Below, piece after piece: positions 1 through 8,571 of a stretch of DNA of 22,335 nucleotides. The stretch's first letter is position 1. Every line of letters starts with the position of its first letter. This stretch comes from DASVSE01 sp036399715 (GTDB lineage: Bacteria; Bacteroidota; Rhodothermia; Rhodothermales; Rubricoccaceae), in contig DASWMO010000069.1 of NCBI GenBank assembly GCA_036399715.1, positions 1-22,335 on the forward strand, read 5' to 3'. Made by a program: the position numbers and the translations under genes. The notes beneath the pieces are model-generated. The model was not told the origin of the DNA. It made no database searches and was given only the letters and a program-made list of their open reading frames with translations.

Positions 1-384
1 CCGGGTGCCGCGAGCGCCGGTGGCGACCTCGGGGCCGTGAGCCGCGATGACCTCGGCCGCCTCGGCGACGCCGTCTTCGCCGCCCGGCCGGGCGCGCTCG
101 TCGGACCGGTCGAGGTCGAGGGCCGCTTCGCGATCCTCGAGCGCGGGCCCGACGTGCCCGTGCGCCCGATGACCTTCGACGAGGCCCGGCCCGCCATCGC
201 GGCTGCCCTCGACGTGCCCTATGCCCAGCGGACGCTCGCGCGCACGCTCGCCGACCTGCGCCGGCGCATCCCGGTCCGCATTGACCGCGCGGCCGTCGCG
301 CGTGTCGTCCTGTTTCCCGACGCGACCCCGGTCGCCGGGGCTGTTCCAGCCCCTGCCGCGCCCGCGCGGCCCGCCCGTTCCTAA
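1..384 (+). CDS. Parvulin-type peptidyl-prolyl cis-trans isomerase, C-terminal part (5' truncated by window)
   Basis: The reading frame is open from base 1 to a TAA at 382-384, so this is the last 127 residues of a longer protein. The first residues (GGDLG, then a dAVFAARPGALVGPVEV-like stretch and GRFAILE) match the C-terminal half of the PpiC/rotamase fold, where GGDLG and a 'pG.v.gPV....G.hi' pattern are typical. Parvulins of this kind (SurA, PpiD, PrsA) isomerise prolyl bonds and help fold exported proteins, usually in the periplasm. After the domain come about 45 residues typical of the trailing helix and then an Ala/Pro-rich tail. The TonB-receptor gene starts 22 bases later, so co-transcription is plausible and a role in outer-membrane protein folding would fit, but that is inference. 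The N-terminus, signal peptide and any SurA-like chaperone domain lie outside the window. Confidence 0.8.
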   Translation, partial: PGAASAGGDLGAVSRDDLGRLGDAVFAARPGALVGPVEVEGRFAILERGPDVPVRPMTFDEARPAIAAALDVPYAQRTLARTLADLRRRIPVRIDRAAVARVVLFPDATPVAGAVPAPAAPARPARS

Positions 385-406
385 CGATCTCGCCGACCGC
401 TCTCCA

Positions 407-3238
407 ATGCGCGTTGTATCCCTCGCCTTCGCCGTCCTGCTCCTCACCGCCGCGGCGTCGGCCCAGACCGGCCAGCTCGCCGGCACCGTCACCGACGCCG
501 AAACCGGCGAGGCGCTCATCGGCGCGACCGTCCGCGTCGAGGGTGGCGCGCAGGGCGCCGCGACCGACATCGATGGCCGCTACCGGATCATCGGCGTCCG
601 CCCGGGCACGTACGTGCTCACATTCTCGTACGTCGGCTACGCGCCGCAGCGCAGCGAGGGCGTCCGCGTGAACGTGGACCTCACGACGACGACCGACGTC
701 GCGCTCTCCGCCGAGGGCGCGCTCGACGAAGTCGTCGTGTCGGCGGATGCCGAGCTCGTCCGCCGCGACCTCACGTCGTCCGAGGCCCGCATCACGTCCG
801 AGACCATCGACTCGCTCCCCGTCCAGGAGGTCGGCGACCTGCTCCGCACGCAGGCCGGCATCACCGGTGGCGACGGCGGGCTCCACATCCGCGGCGGCCG
901 CGCCAAGGAGGTCGCGTACTTCGTCGACGGCGTCCGCGTGACCGACGCCTACGACGGCTCCGTGGCGGTCCAGATCGAGAACGAGGGCATCGAGGAGCTC
1001 CAGATCATCTCGGGGACCTTCAACGCCGAGTACGGGCAGGCCAACTCGGGCATCATCAACGTCGTCACCCGCAACCCCGGGACGCGCTTCGAGGGCTCCT
1101 TCGAGGCCTTCTCGGGGACCTACGCCGTGCCCGGCTCGGGCGGTGAGGACGTCATCCGCGGCTCCAACACCGCCGACTACCCGATGCTCGGTGGGCAGCT
1201 GCCGTACCTCGGCGTGGACCCGTACTCGTACCTGCCGGTCAACCCGACGCAGTACTCCAACCTCCAGGGGTCGCTCGGCGGGCCGATCATCGCCAACCGC
1301 CTCGGCGTGTTCGGCCTCGTGCGCTACTTCCGCAACGACGGCTGGCTCTACGGCGCCAACAACGTCAACATCGACGGCACGCCCGGCGACTCCAGCCTCG
1401 TCGCCCTCAACGGCTACGAGAAGGTCTCGGGCCAGGCGACGCTGAAGCTCATCGTCAACGGCGGGATGAACCTCACACTGACGACCCTCGCCTCGGTCGC
1501 CAACGGGCAGGACCTCGGCGGGCGCTACCTCGGCTTCCGGCAGAACCCCGGCGGCATCCCGCGCTTTCGCGACGAGGGCCTGAGCTCGGCGCTGTCCTTC
1601 TCGCACGTCCTCTCGAACACGGCGTTCTACACCGTCAACGCGAGCACGTTCTTCAAGAGCTACCGCAGCCGCGCCTTCGAGACGATCGAGGAGTACAACG
1701 ACAACACGTTCCTTCTCGACACACCGCAGACGATCACGTACCCCGGGCCCGACGGGCAGCCGGTCACGGTATCCATCCCCCAGGGGTCGGGCCGGTTTCT
1801 CCGCGGCGGCGTGGACCTCGGCCGCTTCGAGCGCCGCACGCGCAACTACTCGCTCAAGGGCGACTTCACGTGGCAGGCCCTCCGCGAGCACCTGCTCAAG
1901 ACCGGCGTCGAGGCGCGGTTCGACGACATCTACCTCCAGGGCTACTCGCTCATACAGGACCCCAACGACCCCAGCCGCCTCGTCATTCCGGACGCGACGA
2001 CCAACGCGTTCCAGGAGATCTCCGGTGTCAGGCCGTTCACGTTCAGCGCGTACGTCCAGGACAAGGCCGAGTACGAGAACTTTATCGTCAATGCCGGCCT
2101 CCGCTTCGACTATTTCGACTCGAACGGCGAGATCCCGGTCGACCCGCTGGACCCGAACGCGTTCAACCCGCAGCGGCTCATCAACATCTACAACGACGTG
2201 GACGCCTCGGGCGTGATCGAGGCCGCCGAGATCCGCGACGACAACCGGACGACGCTCGAGAGCCGCCTCGCACGCTTCTACACCGCCGCGAGCCCCAAGC
2301 TGCAGCTCTCACCGCGCCTCGGCTTCGCGTACCCGATCTCTGAGACAGGCGTCGTGCACTTCTCGTACGGCTACTTCTTCCAGATCCCGACCTACGAGTA
2401 CCTCTTCCAGAACCCCGGCTACCGCATCGGGACGCTCTCGGGCTCCTACGGCACGTTCGGCAACGCGGACCTCGAGCCGCAGAAGACGGTGATGTACGAG
2501 ATCGGCCTCCAGCAGGGCTTCGGCCGCGACTTCCTGCTGGACGTGACGGGCTTCTACCGCGACATCTCGGACTGGGTCTCGGTCGGCTTCCCCATCGAGG
2601 CCGCCCTGCCGGGCGTCCAGTACACGAGCTACACCAACCTCGACTTCTCGAACGTCCGCGGCATCACGGCCTCGCTCTCGAAGCGCTTCAACGGCCGCTT
2701 CTCGTTCGACCTCGACTACACGTTCCAGACCGCCGACGGCTCCAACTCGGACCCCAACGACGCCATCACGTCGCGCCTCGGCGGCGACGCGCCGCGGCTC
2801 CAGCTCATCCCGCTCAACTGGGACCAGCGCCACACGCTCAACGCGAGCGCCTTCGTCGGCGGCGGCGGCTGGGGAACGTCGCTCATCGGCCGCGTCGGCT
2901 CGGGCTACCCGTACACGCCCAGCGCCGACCAGAACGGCGACCCCATCGGGACGCTCCCCGCCGTTCCGCAGAACGCCTTCCGCCGCAAGGCGACCGCGAC
3001 CGTGGACCTCTACGCCTTCCGCGACTTCTCCGTCTCGGGCGTGCGCCCGCGTGTCTTCCTCCAGGTCTACAACCTCCTCGACGCGCGCAACGCCGGCGGC
3101 GTCTACGGCGACACCGGCCTCCCGAACGTGACCTTCAACGGTCCCAACCTCGCCACCAACGACGCGGGCTACTACGTCCGGCCGGACTTCTACGAGGAGC
3201 CACGCCGCGTCCAGCTCGGCCTCCAGGTCAACTTCTAG
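407..3238 (+). CDS. TonB-dependent outer-membrane receptor with N-terminal CarboxypepD_reg-like domain
   Basis: This is a 943-residue outer-membrane active transporter. Residues 1-20 are a signal peptide ending in ASAQ. About 22-105 form a CarboxypepD_reg-like beta-sandwich (GTVTDAETGEALIGATVRV, then DGRYRI and PGTYVLTFSYVGY). The linker LDEVVVSA leads into the plug at about 115-225, with HIRGGRAKEVAYFVDGV near 160 and FNAEYGQANSGIINVVTR from 205. The rest is a beta-barrel ending in the terminal Phe expected for barrel assembly. The plug wording is that of general CarboxypepD-type TonB receptors rather than classical SusC, and no SusD gene follows. The frame stays open upstream to about 221, but only the ATG at 407 gives a clean signal peptide and avoids overlap with the isomerase gene. 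The substrate is not readable; nearby amylases suggest malto-oligosaccharides. Energy would come from TonB/ExbBD encoded elsewhere. Confidence 0.93.
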   Translation: MRVVSLAFAVLLLTAAASAQTGQLAGTVTDAETGEALIGATVRVEGGAQGAATDIDGRYRIIGVRPGTYVLTFSYVGYAPQRSEGVRVNVDLTTTTDVALSAEGALDEVVVSADAELVRRDLTSSEARITSETIDSLPVQEVGDLLRTQAGITGGDGGLHIRGGRAKEVAYFVDGVRVTDAYDGSVAVQIENEGIEELQIISGTFNAEYGQANSGIINVVTRNPGTRFEGSFEAFSGTYAVPGSGGEDVIRGSNTADYPMLGGQLPYLGVDPYSYLPVNPTQYSNLQGSLGGPIIANRLGVFGLVRYFRNDGWLYGANNVNIDGTPGDSSLVALNGYEKVSGQATLKLIVNGGMNLTLTTLASVANGQDLGGRYLGFRQNPGGIPRFRDEGLSSALSFSHVLSNTAFYTVNASTFFKSYRSRAFETIEEYNDNTFLLDTPQTITYPGPDGQPVTVSIPQGSGRFLRGGVDLGRFERRTRNYSLKGDFTWQALREHLLKTGVEARFDDIYLQGYSLIQDPNDPSRLVIPDATTNAFQEISGVRPFTFSAYVQDKAEYENFIVNAGLRFDYFDSNGEIPVDPLDPNAFNPQRLINIYNDVDASGVIEAAEIRDDNRTTLESRLARFYTAASPKLQLSPRLGFAYPISETGVVHFSYGYFFQIPTYEYLFQNPGYRIGTLSGSYGTFGNADLEPQKTVMYEIGLQQGFGRDFLLDVTGFYRDISDWVSVGFPIEAALPGVQYTSYTNLDFSNVRGITASLSKRFNGRFSFDLDYTFQTADGSNSDPNDAITSRLGGDAPRLQLIPLNWDQRHTLNASAFVGGGGWGTSLIGRVGSGYPYTPSADQNGDPIGTLPAVPQNAFRRKATATVDLYAFRDFSVSGVRPRVFLQVYNLLDARNAGGVYGDTGLPNVTFNGPNLATNDAGYYVRPDFYEEPRRVQLGLQVNF

Positions 3239-3309
3239 ACCTGCCTCGGCCCGCCCGCTGTGCGCGGCCCGCTGCCCCGTTTCCGACCGCACCCGACCCG
3301 ACCGACTCC

Positions 3310-6300
3310 GTGACCCTTCGCCTCTCTTCCTTCGCCGCCACGCTCGCCGTCGGGCTCGGCAGCCTGCTTGCCGCCCCGGCCGCCGGGGCGCAGGGCCAGA
3401 TCGACCGCAACCACGTCCCGTCACGTGAGCGCGTCAACATCTTCGAGCGCCGCCAGACCAACCTCGACGCCAACAACCTCCGGACGACCGTCTTCAACTT
3501 TGGCCAGGAGGGCCGGACCGCCGCCGTCCCGGGCGAGATCCCGTACGAGTGGCCCAAGAACACGCGTCGCAACTACATCGCGCTGACGGGCTTCTTTGCC
3601 GGCGCCGAGGTGACGGGCGAGTCCGGAAACCTCGAGTACATCGTCGACCTCCCGAACTACCGCTCAAACCCCGACAACCCCAACCAGGCGTGGACGTGGG
3701 CTCCAGTGTCGGGCTACGTCAACACGGCCAGCGAGGAGCTTGGTATCGCCCGCAGTGACATCCCCGCGTCGTGGCCGCTCTTCTGGCCCGACAAGCTCCA
3801 GGACCCGACCGACCCCGGCTGGACGGGCTCGTGGAGCGGTCTCTTCGGCAAGAACGTTTTCAACGCCGATCTCGAGGTCTTCTACAAGATCGGCGACGAC
3901 CAGTACGCCCGGGCGAGCCGCAACACGTACTACCCGGACTCGACGGACCGCTCGCGGCGTGGCCTCGGCCTCATCGCCGACACGCGCGTGCTCGCGTGGA
4001 GCCAGGTCCTCATCCAGGACGTCGCGTTCATCCTGCACTCGGTCAAGAACGACGGCACGCAGGACCTCTCGACCGTCGGCGTGACGCTCTGGCTCGCCGA
4101 CCTCGTCGGCGGCGACCCCGACGCGTCGGACGACCGCCCGTTCTTCGACCTCCTCCTCGACACGGCCTTCCTCACCGACGCCGACGGCCGCTCCTCGGAC
4201 CCCAACTTCGGCTCCGCCCCGGTCGAGGGCGCCATCGCGTTCTTCCTCGAGAGCCCGGGCAACGCCGTCAACCGCATCGACGACGACGGCGACGGCACGA
4301 CCGATCCCGACGCCCAGAGCTTCAACAACTACGGCGTCTCGACCGGCGAGCCCGGTAGCCCCGTCATCACGCTCGCGCTCATCGCCGGCGAGGGCGACCA
4401 GGGCGGCACGGCCGGCCAGCGCCTCCGCTTCGACGGCATCGACAACAACGGCAACGGCCTCGTCGACGAGGACTCGTCGCGCGCCGTCTTCGGCACCCAG
4501 GTCGGCGTCGGCTTCGCGGACTACATCGACAACGACAACGACGGCGAGGCCGGCAGCCCCACGGTCACGCAGGCCATGATCGACGAGGCCCGCGCCGACC
4601 GCTGGAACCGCTGGCCGTCCAACCCGACGACCGACGCGGTCCACCTCGTCGGGGTCGGGACGGAGGATCTCGGGCGCGCCTTCCGCGACGGCATCGACAA
4701 CGACTCGGACGGCCTCCGCACGACCGCCCCGCCGGACTACCTCTTCGAGCGCGGCAGCCCCGTCGTGACGGCTGAGATGGTCGCCGCGGCCGCCGGCGAC
4801 GCGCCGTACTTCCGCTTCCGCGTCCCCGGCACGCGCGTCGTCCTCTACGACGTCACGACCGACGACATCGGCAAGCCCTACGCCGACGGCGTCGACAACG
4901 ACACCGACGGCGGTGTCGACGAGGGTATCGACGAGAACATCGACGAGATGGTCGACGAGCGCCGCGACGACGGCATCGACAACGACGGCGACTGGCGCGC
5001 CTCGCTCGACGACGTCGGCCTCGACGGCGCCGACCTCACGAGCGACCGCGGCGAGCGCGACGGCCTCCCGACGTCGGGCGCCGGGACGGGCCTGCCCGGC
5101 GAGCCCAACATCGACGTCACGGACACATCGGAGTCCGACCAGATCGGCATCACGAACGTCCAGTACAAGCCTGCGGGCGGCATCAACTTCCAGACGATCC
5201 GCGACGACGGCCTGTTCTTCGAGTTCATGGTCCCGGGCCAGTTCACGCTCATCCGCCCCGGCGCGCCACTCCCGCCGGGGACAGGCCAGGACAACGACCT
5301 CTTCGTCTCGTCGGGCACGTTCCCGCTGCGCGCCGGCCAGACCGAGTCGGTCTCGTTCGCCGTCATCATGGGCCGCGTGGATTACGGCGCCGCGGCGGCG
5401 AACGTCCCACTGCGCTACCGCGACCTGCTCACCAAGCGCCAGAACGCTCAGCAGGCCTACGACGCGGACTACCGCTTCGCGCAGGCACCCGTCTGCCCGA
5501 CCGTCCGCGCCGTCCCCGGCGACGGCTCTGTGACGCTGTACTGGGACAACGCCGCCGAGAGCTCCTTCGACACGTTCATCGCCGACCTCGACGTGCCGGG
5601 CCTCAACCCGCGCGACTTCGAAGGCTACCGCGTGTACCGCTCCACGGACCCCGGCTTCCTCGACGCCCGCCAGATCACCGACGGCTTCGGCAACATCAGC
5701 TTCCTGCGGCCCGTCGCCCAGTACGACCTCATCGACGGCATTTCGGGCTTCAGCCCCGTCGCCGTCAACGGGACGCAGTACTACCTCGGCACCGACACGC
5801 GCGACACCGGCGAGGCCGCCAACGGGCTTTCGAACGTCTACCGCGACTCGTCGGCCGTCAACGGCGTGACGTACTACTACGCCGTGACGAGCTACGACTT
5901 CGGCGCCGTCCCGGCCAACATCCCGCCGACCGAGTGCTCGGTCTCGATCACGATCGGCCCCGACGGGACCGTCCAGCGGACCGGCCCCAACGTCGCCGTC
6001 GTCACGCCGAGCCAGCGCGCGGCAGGCTTCAGCCAGGACTCGGTCGTCGTGGAGCACACGCAGGGCTTCGCGACCGGCACGGTCTCGTACCAGATCGTCG
6101 ACCCGACGGCCCTCCAGGACGGCCACCGCTACCGCGTGACCTTCCGCGACACGCTCGGCCTCGGCGCGCTCAGCCCGCAGGGCCGCCAGATCTCGCAGGA
6201 CACCCTCCGCACGCGCGACGTCTCGCTCGTGGACCTGACGGACGGCAGCGTCGGCTTCTCGCGGTCGCTCGCGTGGTTGCCGCGCCTCGACGCGCCGATC

Positions 6301-7275
6301 ACCGAGGGCTTCCAACTCGACTTCGACCCGGTCTTCCTCGCCGCGGTCGTTCCCAGCCTCACCAGGTGGACCGACGCCACACAGCGGCCGCTCGTTGCGG
6401 ACCGCTTCAGCTTCCCCAACAACTTCCCCGGCACGCGCATCCCGAGCGACTACCGGATCGTCGTCGGGCCGCCGGGCTTCGGGACCTCGACGCCGTTCAC
6501 GATCAACTTCGGCGTCAACCTCACCATCCCGGCCAAGCCGACCAACTTCCGCGTCTTCAAGACGGTCGTCGGTGCGGACGGCCAGCCGGCCGAGGTACCC
6601 GTTCAGTTCGCGTTCCTCGACGTGACCGGCCCGGGAGCCGACGGCTTCGGTGTCGGCACGGCGGAGACGAACCTGTTCTCGGCCGATCCGAACGCCCTTG
6701 GCGCCGGACAGCCCGACACGGACCTCATCTTCGTGCTGGAGGACATTCCCCGCGACCGCCTCCCCGGCCTCACGCCGACGTGGCAGTTCGGCCTCGACCT
6801 CGCCGGGACGGCCCGCAACCCACAGGCCGGCGACGAGGGCCGCCTCGTGACGACCAAGCCGTTCCTCGCAACCGACGTCTACGAGTTCACCGTTCGCGGC
6901 CCGAGCTTCGACGCGGACCTCGCCCGAACGGCGCTGTCGAACGTCCGCGTGGTCCCGAACCCGTACCGTGGCGCGTCGGCCTTCGAGGTCGCCAACCCGT
7001 TCCCGACGGGCCGCGGCGAGCGCCAGATCCGCTTTATCAACCTGCCGCCGCGTGCGACGGTCCGCATCTTCACCGTCAGCGGGCGCCTCGTGCGGACGCT
7101 CGAGCTCAACGAGGGCTCCAACGACGGCTTCACGGCGGGGCAGCTGCTCAACGGCTCGCTCCCGTGGGACCTCCTCAACGAGGACCGCCTGGAGGTCGCC
7201 TACGGCGTGTACCTCTACCACGTCGAGGCGCCGAACGTCGGCGAGACGACCGGCACGTTCGCCCTCATCAAGTAG
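3310..7275 (+). CDS. Large secreted protein with Asp-rich loops, FnIII-like domain and T9SS-like C-terminal domain
   Basis: This 1321-residue protein starts at GTG 3310, which gives a clear signal peptide (cleavage near AGAQ, about residue 28). I do not recognise a named family over its full length. An N-terminal region of about 300 residues is beta-rich and rich in Trp and Asn. Residues about 323-562 carry six (I/V)D(N/D)(D/N)xDG-type motifs like calcium-binding loops. About 730-880 resembles a fibronectin type III domain (GSVTLYWD, then FEGYRVYRSTDPGF). From about 1210 comes a sorting-domain-like end (LSNVRVVPNPYRG, VRIFTVSGRLVRTLEL, YGVYLYHV), the pattern of T9SS type A tails. It lies 71 bases after the TonB receptor and 63 before a PorV-like barrel, so it is probably displayed at the cell surface with them. 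It occupies the place where a SusD would normally be. A role in substrate capture is inference. Confidence 0.8.
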   Translation: MTLRLSSFAATLAVGLGSLLAAPAAGAQGQIDRNHVPSRERVNIFERRQTNLDANNLRTTVFNFGQEGRTAAVPGEIPYEWPKNTRRNYIALTGFFAGAEVTGESGNLEYIVDLPNYRSNPDNPNQAWTWAPVSGYVNTASEELGIARSDIPASWPLFWPDKLQDPTDPGWTGSWSGLFGKNVFNADLEVFYKIGDDQYARASRNTYYPDSTDRSRRGLGLIADTRVLAWSQVLIQDVAFILHSVKNDGTQDLSTVGVTLWLADLVGGDPDASDDRPFFDLLLDTAFLTDADGRSSDPNFGSAPVEGAIAFFLESPGNAVNRIDDDGDGTTDPDAQSFNNYGVSTGEPGSPVITLALIAGEGDQGGTAGQRLRFDGIDNNGNGLVDEDSSRAVFGTQVGVGFADYIDNDNDGEAGSPTVTQAMIDEARADRWNRWPSNPTTDAVHLVGVGTEDLGRAFRDGIDNDSDGLRTTAPPDYLFERGSPVVTAEMVAAAAGDAPYFRFRVPGTRVVLYDVTTDDIGKPYADGVDNDTDGGVDEGIDENIDEMVDERRDDGIDNDGDWRASLDDVGLDGADLTSDRGERDGLPTSGAGTGLPGEPNIDVTDTSESDQIGITNVQYKPAGGINFQTIRDDGLFFEFMVPGQFTLIRPGAPLPPGTGQDNDLFVSSGTFPLRAGQTESVSFAVIMGRVDYGAAAANVPLRYRDLLTKRQNAQQAYDADYRFAQAPVCPTVRAVPGDGSVTLYWDNAAESSFDTFIADLDVPGLNPRDFEGYRVYRSTDPGFLDARQITDGFGNISFLRPVAQYDLIDGISGFSPVAVNGTQYYLGTDTRDTGEAANGLSNVYRDSSAVNGVTYYYAVTSYDFGAVPANIPPTECSVSITIGPDGTVQRTGPNVAVVTPSQRAAGFSQDSVVVEHTQGFATGTVSYQIVDPTALQDGHRYRVTFRDTLGLGALSPQGRQISQDTLRTRDVSLVDLTDGSVGFSRSLAWLPRLDAPITEGFQLDFDPVFLAAVVPSLTRWTDATQRPLVADRFSFPNNFPGTRIPSDYRIVVGPPGFGTSTPFTINFGVNLTIPAKPTNFRVFKTVVGADGQPAEVPVQFAFLDVTGPGADGFGVGTAETNLFSADPNALGAGQPDTDLIFVLEDIPRDRLPGLTPTWQFGLDLAGTARNPQAGDEGRLVTTKPFLATDVYEFTVRGPSFDADLARTALSNVRVVPNPYRGASAFEVANPFPTGRGERQIRFINLPPRATVRIFTVSGRLVRTLELNEGSNDGFTAGQLLNGSLPWDLLNEDRLEVAYGVYLYHVEAPNVGETTGTFALIK

Positions 7276-7284
7276 CGCCCACCC

Positions 7285-7312
7285 GGCGGCTGCCGCTCAC
7301 GCGGTGGCCGCC
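7285..7312 (+). other. Strong intergenic hairpin between the large secreted protein gene and the PorV-like gene
   Basis: Bases 7285-7296 and 7301-7312 form a 12-bp stem (10 Watson-Crick pairs and two adjacent G-U pairs) closed by the 4-base loop TCAC. It starts 10 bases after the stop at 7275. No T-run follows, so it is not a classical intrinsic terminator. It could protect the 3' end of the upstream message or lower downstream expression. The structure is read directly; the role is inferred. Confidence 0.5.
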
Positions 7313-7338
7313 TGCCCGGCGCTCTGCGCCTCTCTCAC

Positions 7339-8376
7339 ATGACGACGACTCTCCTCCGCCTCCGGTCGATCCGCGCCGCTGCCGTCGCGCTTGCGCTCGG
7401 CGTGCTCGGCGCCCCGGCCGCCGGCGCCCAGTCCGGTACGGCAGCCGCCGAGTTCCTCGAGATCCCCATCGGGGCCCGCGCGACTGCCATGGGCGGCGCC
7501 TTCGGCGCGACGGCCTCGGACGGCACGGCGATCTACTGGAACCCCGCCGGCATCGCCCGCCTCACCGACCAGACGGCCACGTTCGAGTACGCGCAGTGGT
7601 TCGCCGGCGTCGACGTCAACTTCGCGTCGGTGACGTCGCAGACGCGCTTCGGCACCATCGGCGTCGGCATCACGTCGGTCCGCTTCGACGACATGGACGT
7701 CGTCTCGGAAACGACCAACGAGCAGCAGCCGACCGGCGAGACGTTCACGGCCGGCTCGTACGCCCTCTCGGCGTCCTTCGCCAACGCCCTCACGGACCGC
7801 TTCGCCATCGGCGGGACGGTCAAGGTCGTCCGCGAGCAGATCGCCAATTCGGCCGCGACCGGCGTCGCCTTCGACGTCGGGACGCTGTTTACGACGCCCT
7901 TCCGCGGCGTCCGCCTCGGCGCGAGCATCCTCAACTTCGGCTCGAAGATGCAGATCTCGGGCTCGGACCTCAACGTGCCCTTCGACCCGCTCCCGGGCCA
8001 GAACGGCAACAACGGCAACGTCCCGTCGCAGATCGCGACCGACCGCTACGATATGCCGCTCACGATGCGCGTCGGACTCGCCTCGGACGTGTACCAGCAG
8101 GCCGGCACGCGTGTGACGCTCGCCGTCGACGCGCTCTCGCCGTCTGCGGCGCAGGAGCACCTCAACCTCGGCGCCGAGGTCGGGCTGCTCGGCGGGCTCG
8201 TCCAGCTCCGCGGCGGCTACCAGGAACTGTTTATGGCCGACTCGGATCGGAGCTTCACGCTCGGCGGCGGGCTCCGCTACCAGTTCGGCCGCCTCGACCT
8301 CGCCGCGGACTACGCCTACGAGGCCTCCCAGTACTTCGACGGCGTCAACCGGCTCGCCTTCGCGCTCCGGTTCTGA
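7339..8376 (+). CDS. PorV/PorQ-family outer-membrane beta-barrel protein
   Basis: This 345-residue protein has a signal peptide of about 31 residues ending in AGAQ. The mature N-terminus (AAAEFLEIPIGARATAMGG, then AFGATASDGTAIYWNPAGIA) is the hallmark of the PorV/PorQ (UPF0164) family, related to FadL-type barrels. The remainder alternates short amphipathic strands and ends in LAFALRF, a typical barrel terminus. PorV in the type IX secretion system is an outer-membrane shuttle that binds C-terminal sorting domains of cargo after export. PorQ and other paralogues are less well characterised. The gene follows a secreted protein with such a tail, so a cargo-dedicated shuttle or a surface partner of the TonB receptor is plausible. 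Family assignment is strong; the specific role is not known. Start ATG 7339 has no visible Shine-Dalgarno sequence. Confidence 0.9.
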   Translation: MTTTLLRLRSIRAAAVALALGVLGAPAAGAQSGTAAAEFLEIPIGARATAMGGAFGATASDGTAIYWNPAGIARLTDQTATFEYAQWFAGVDVNFASVTSQTRFGTIGVGITSVRFDDMDVVSETTNEQQPTGETFTAGSYALSASFANALTDRFAIGGTVKVVREQIANSAATGVAFDVGTLFTTPFRGVRLGASILNFGSKMQISGSDLNVPFDPLPGQNGNNGNVPSQIATDRYDMPLTMRVGLASDVYQQAGTRVTLAVDALSPSAAQEHLNLGAEVGLLGGLVQLRGGYQELFMADSDRSFTLGGGLRYQFGRLDLAADYAYEASQYFDGVNRLAFALRF

Positions 8377-8384
8377 CGCGCCGA

Positions 8385-8403
8385 GGCGCGGACCGTCCGC
8401 GCC
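8385..8403 (+). terminator. Hairpin just after the PorV-like gene, possible terminator
   Basis: GGCGCGGA (8385-8392) and TCCGCGCC (8396-8403) are perfect complements around a 3-base loop, starting eight bases after the stop at 8376. No T-run follows. It may contribute to ending the receptor/PorV-like transcription unit together with the hairpins further downstream in this spacer. Assignment as a terminator is tentative. Confidence 0.35.
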
Positions 8404-8510
8404 GCTAACCCCCTGCTGACTCCGGCGACCGGTGTCTCCCCCTCAGACGGGGCCGTCGTCGTCTCCAGAACCGGCCGCCCAAGCGGCCACCGGGCCAAGG
8501 CCCTAACTGC

Positions 8511-8540
8511 GGGCTCCGGCCCGTTCACGGGCTTCGGCCC
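8511..8540 (+). terminator. Composite hairpin followed by a pyrimidine tract, possible terminator or 5' UTR structure
   Basis: The stem pairs 8511-8515 with 8536-8540, then has a 2x2 internal loop, then pairs 8518-8523 with 8528-8533 around the loop TTCA. Two pairs are G-U. A pyrimidine-rich stretch (TCTGCTCTTCCC) follows. The element also reads as an imperfect direct repeat of CGGGCTCCGGCCC. It sits 31 bases before the next start codon, so it could lie in that gene's leader rather than end the previous one. The whole 8377-8571 spacer (195 bases) has no gene; it holds this hairpin, the one at 8385, and a small stem at 8473-8488. I see no convincing Bacteroidota-type -7/-33 promoter. Confidence 0.35.
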
Positions 8541-8571
8541 TCTGCTCTTCCCACAACCCACCGGACGCACC

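Noticed and set aside
221..406. Upstream extension of the TonB receptor frame
   Set aside because: It overlaps the isomerase gene out of frame, is Arg/Pro/Ser-rich, and would bury the clear signal peptide that starts at 407.
3239..3309. Possible hairpin in the spacer between the TonB receptor and the large secreted protein
   Set aside because: Only a 4-bp stem could be formed (CCGC/GCGG), too weak to report in such GC-rich DNA.
4270..4995. Asp-rich motifs as dockerin modules
   Set aside because: Spacing and flanking residues do not match the paired 22-residue dockerin repeats, and no cohesin-like partner is in the window.
3664..7221. Long open frame on the minus strand (1185 codons) opposite the large secreted protein gene
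   Set aside because: The translation is Val/Arg/Glu/Asp-rich low-complexity text with no signal peptide or motif. It mirrors the GC-rich third positions of the forward gene, a common artefact.
5934..8408. 824-codon forward frame overlapping the ends of two genes
   Set aside because: The product is Arg/Pro-rich without motifs and runs across the secreted-protein and PorV-like genes in another frame.
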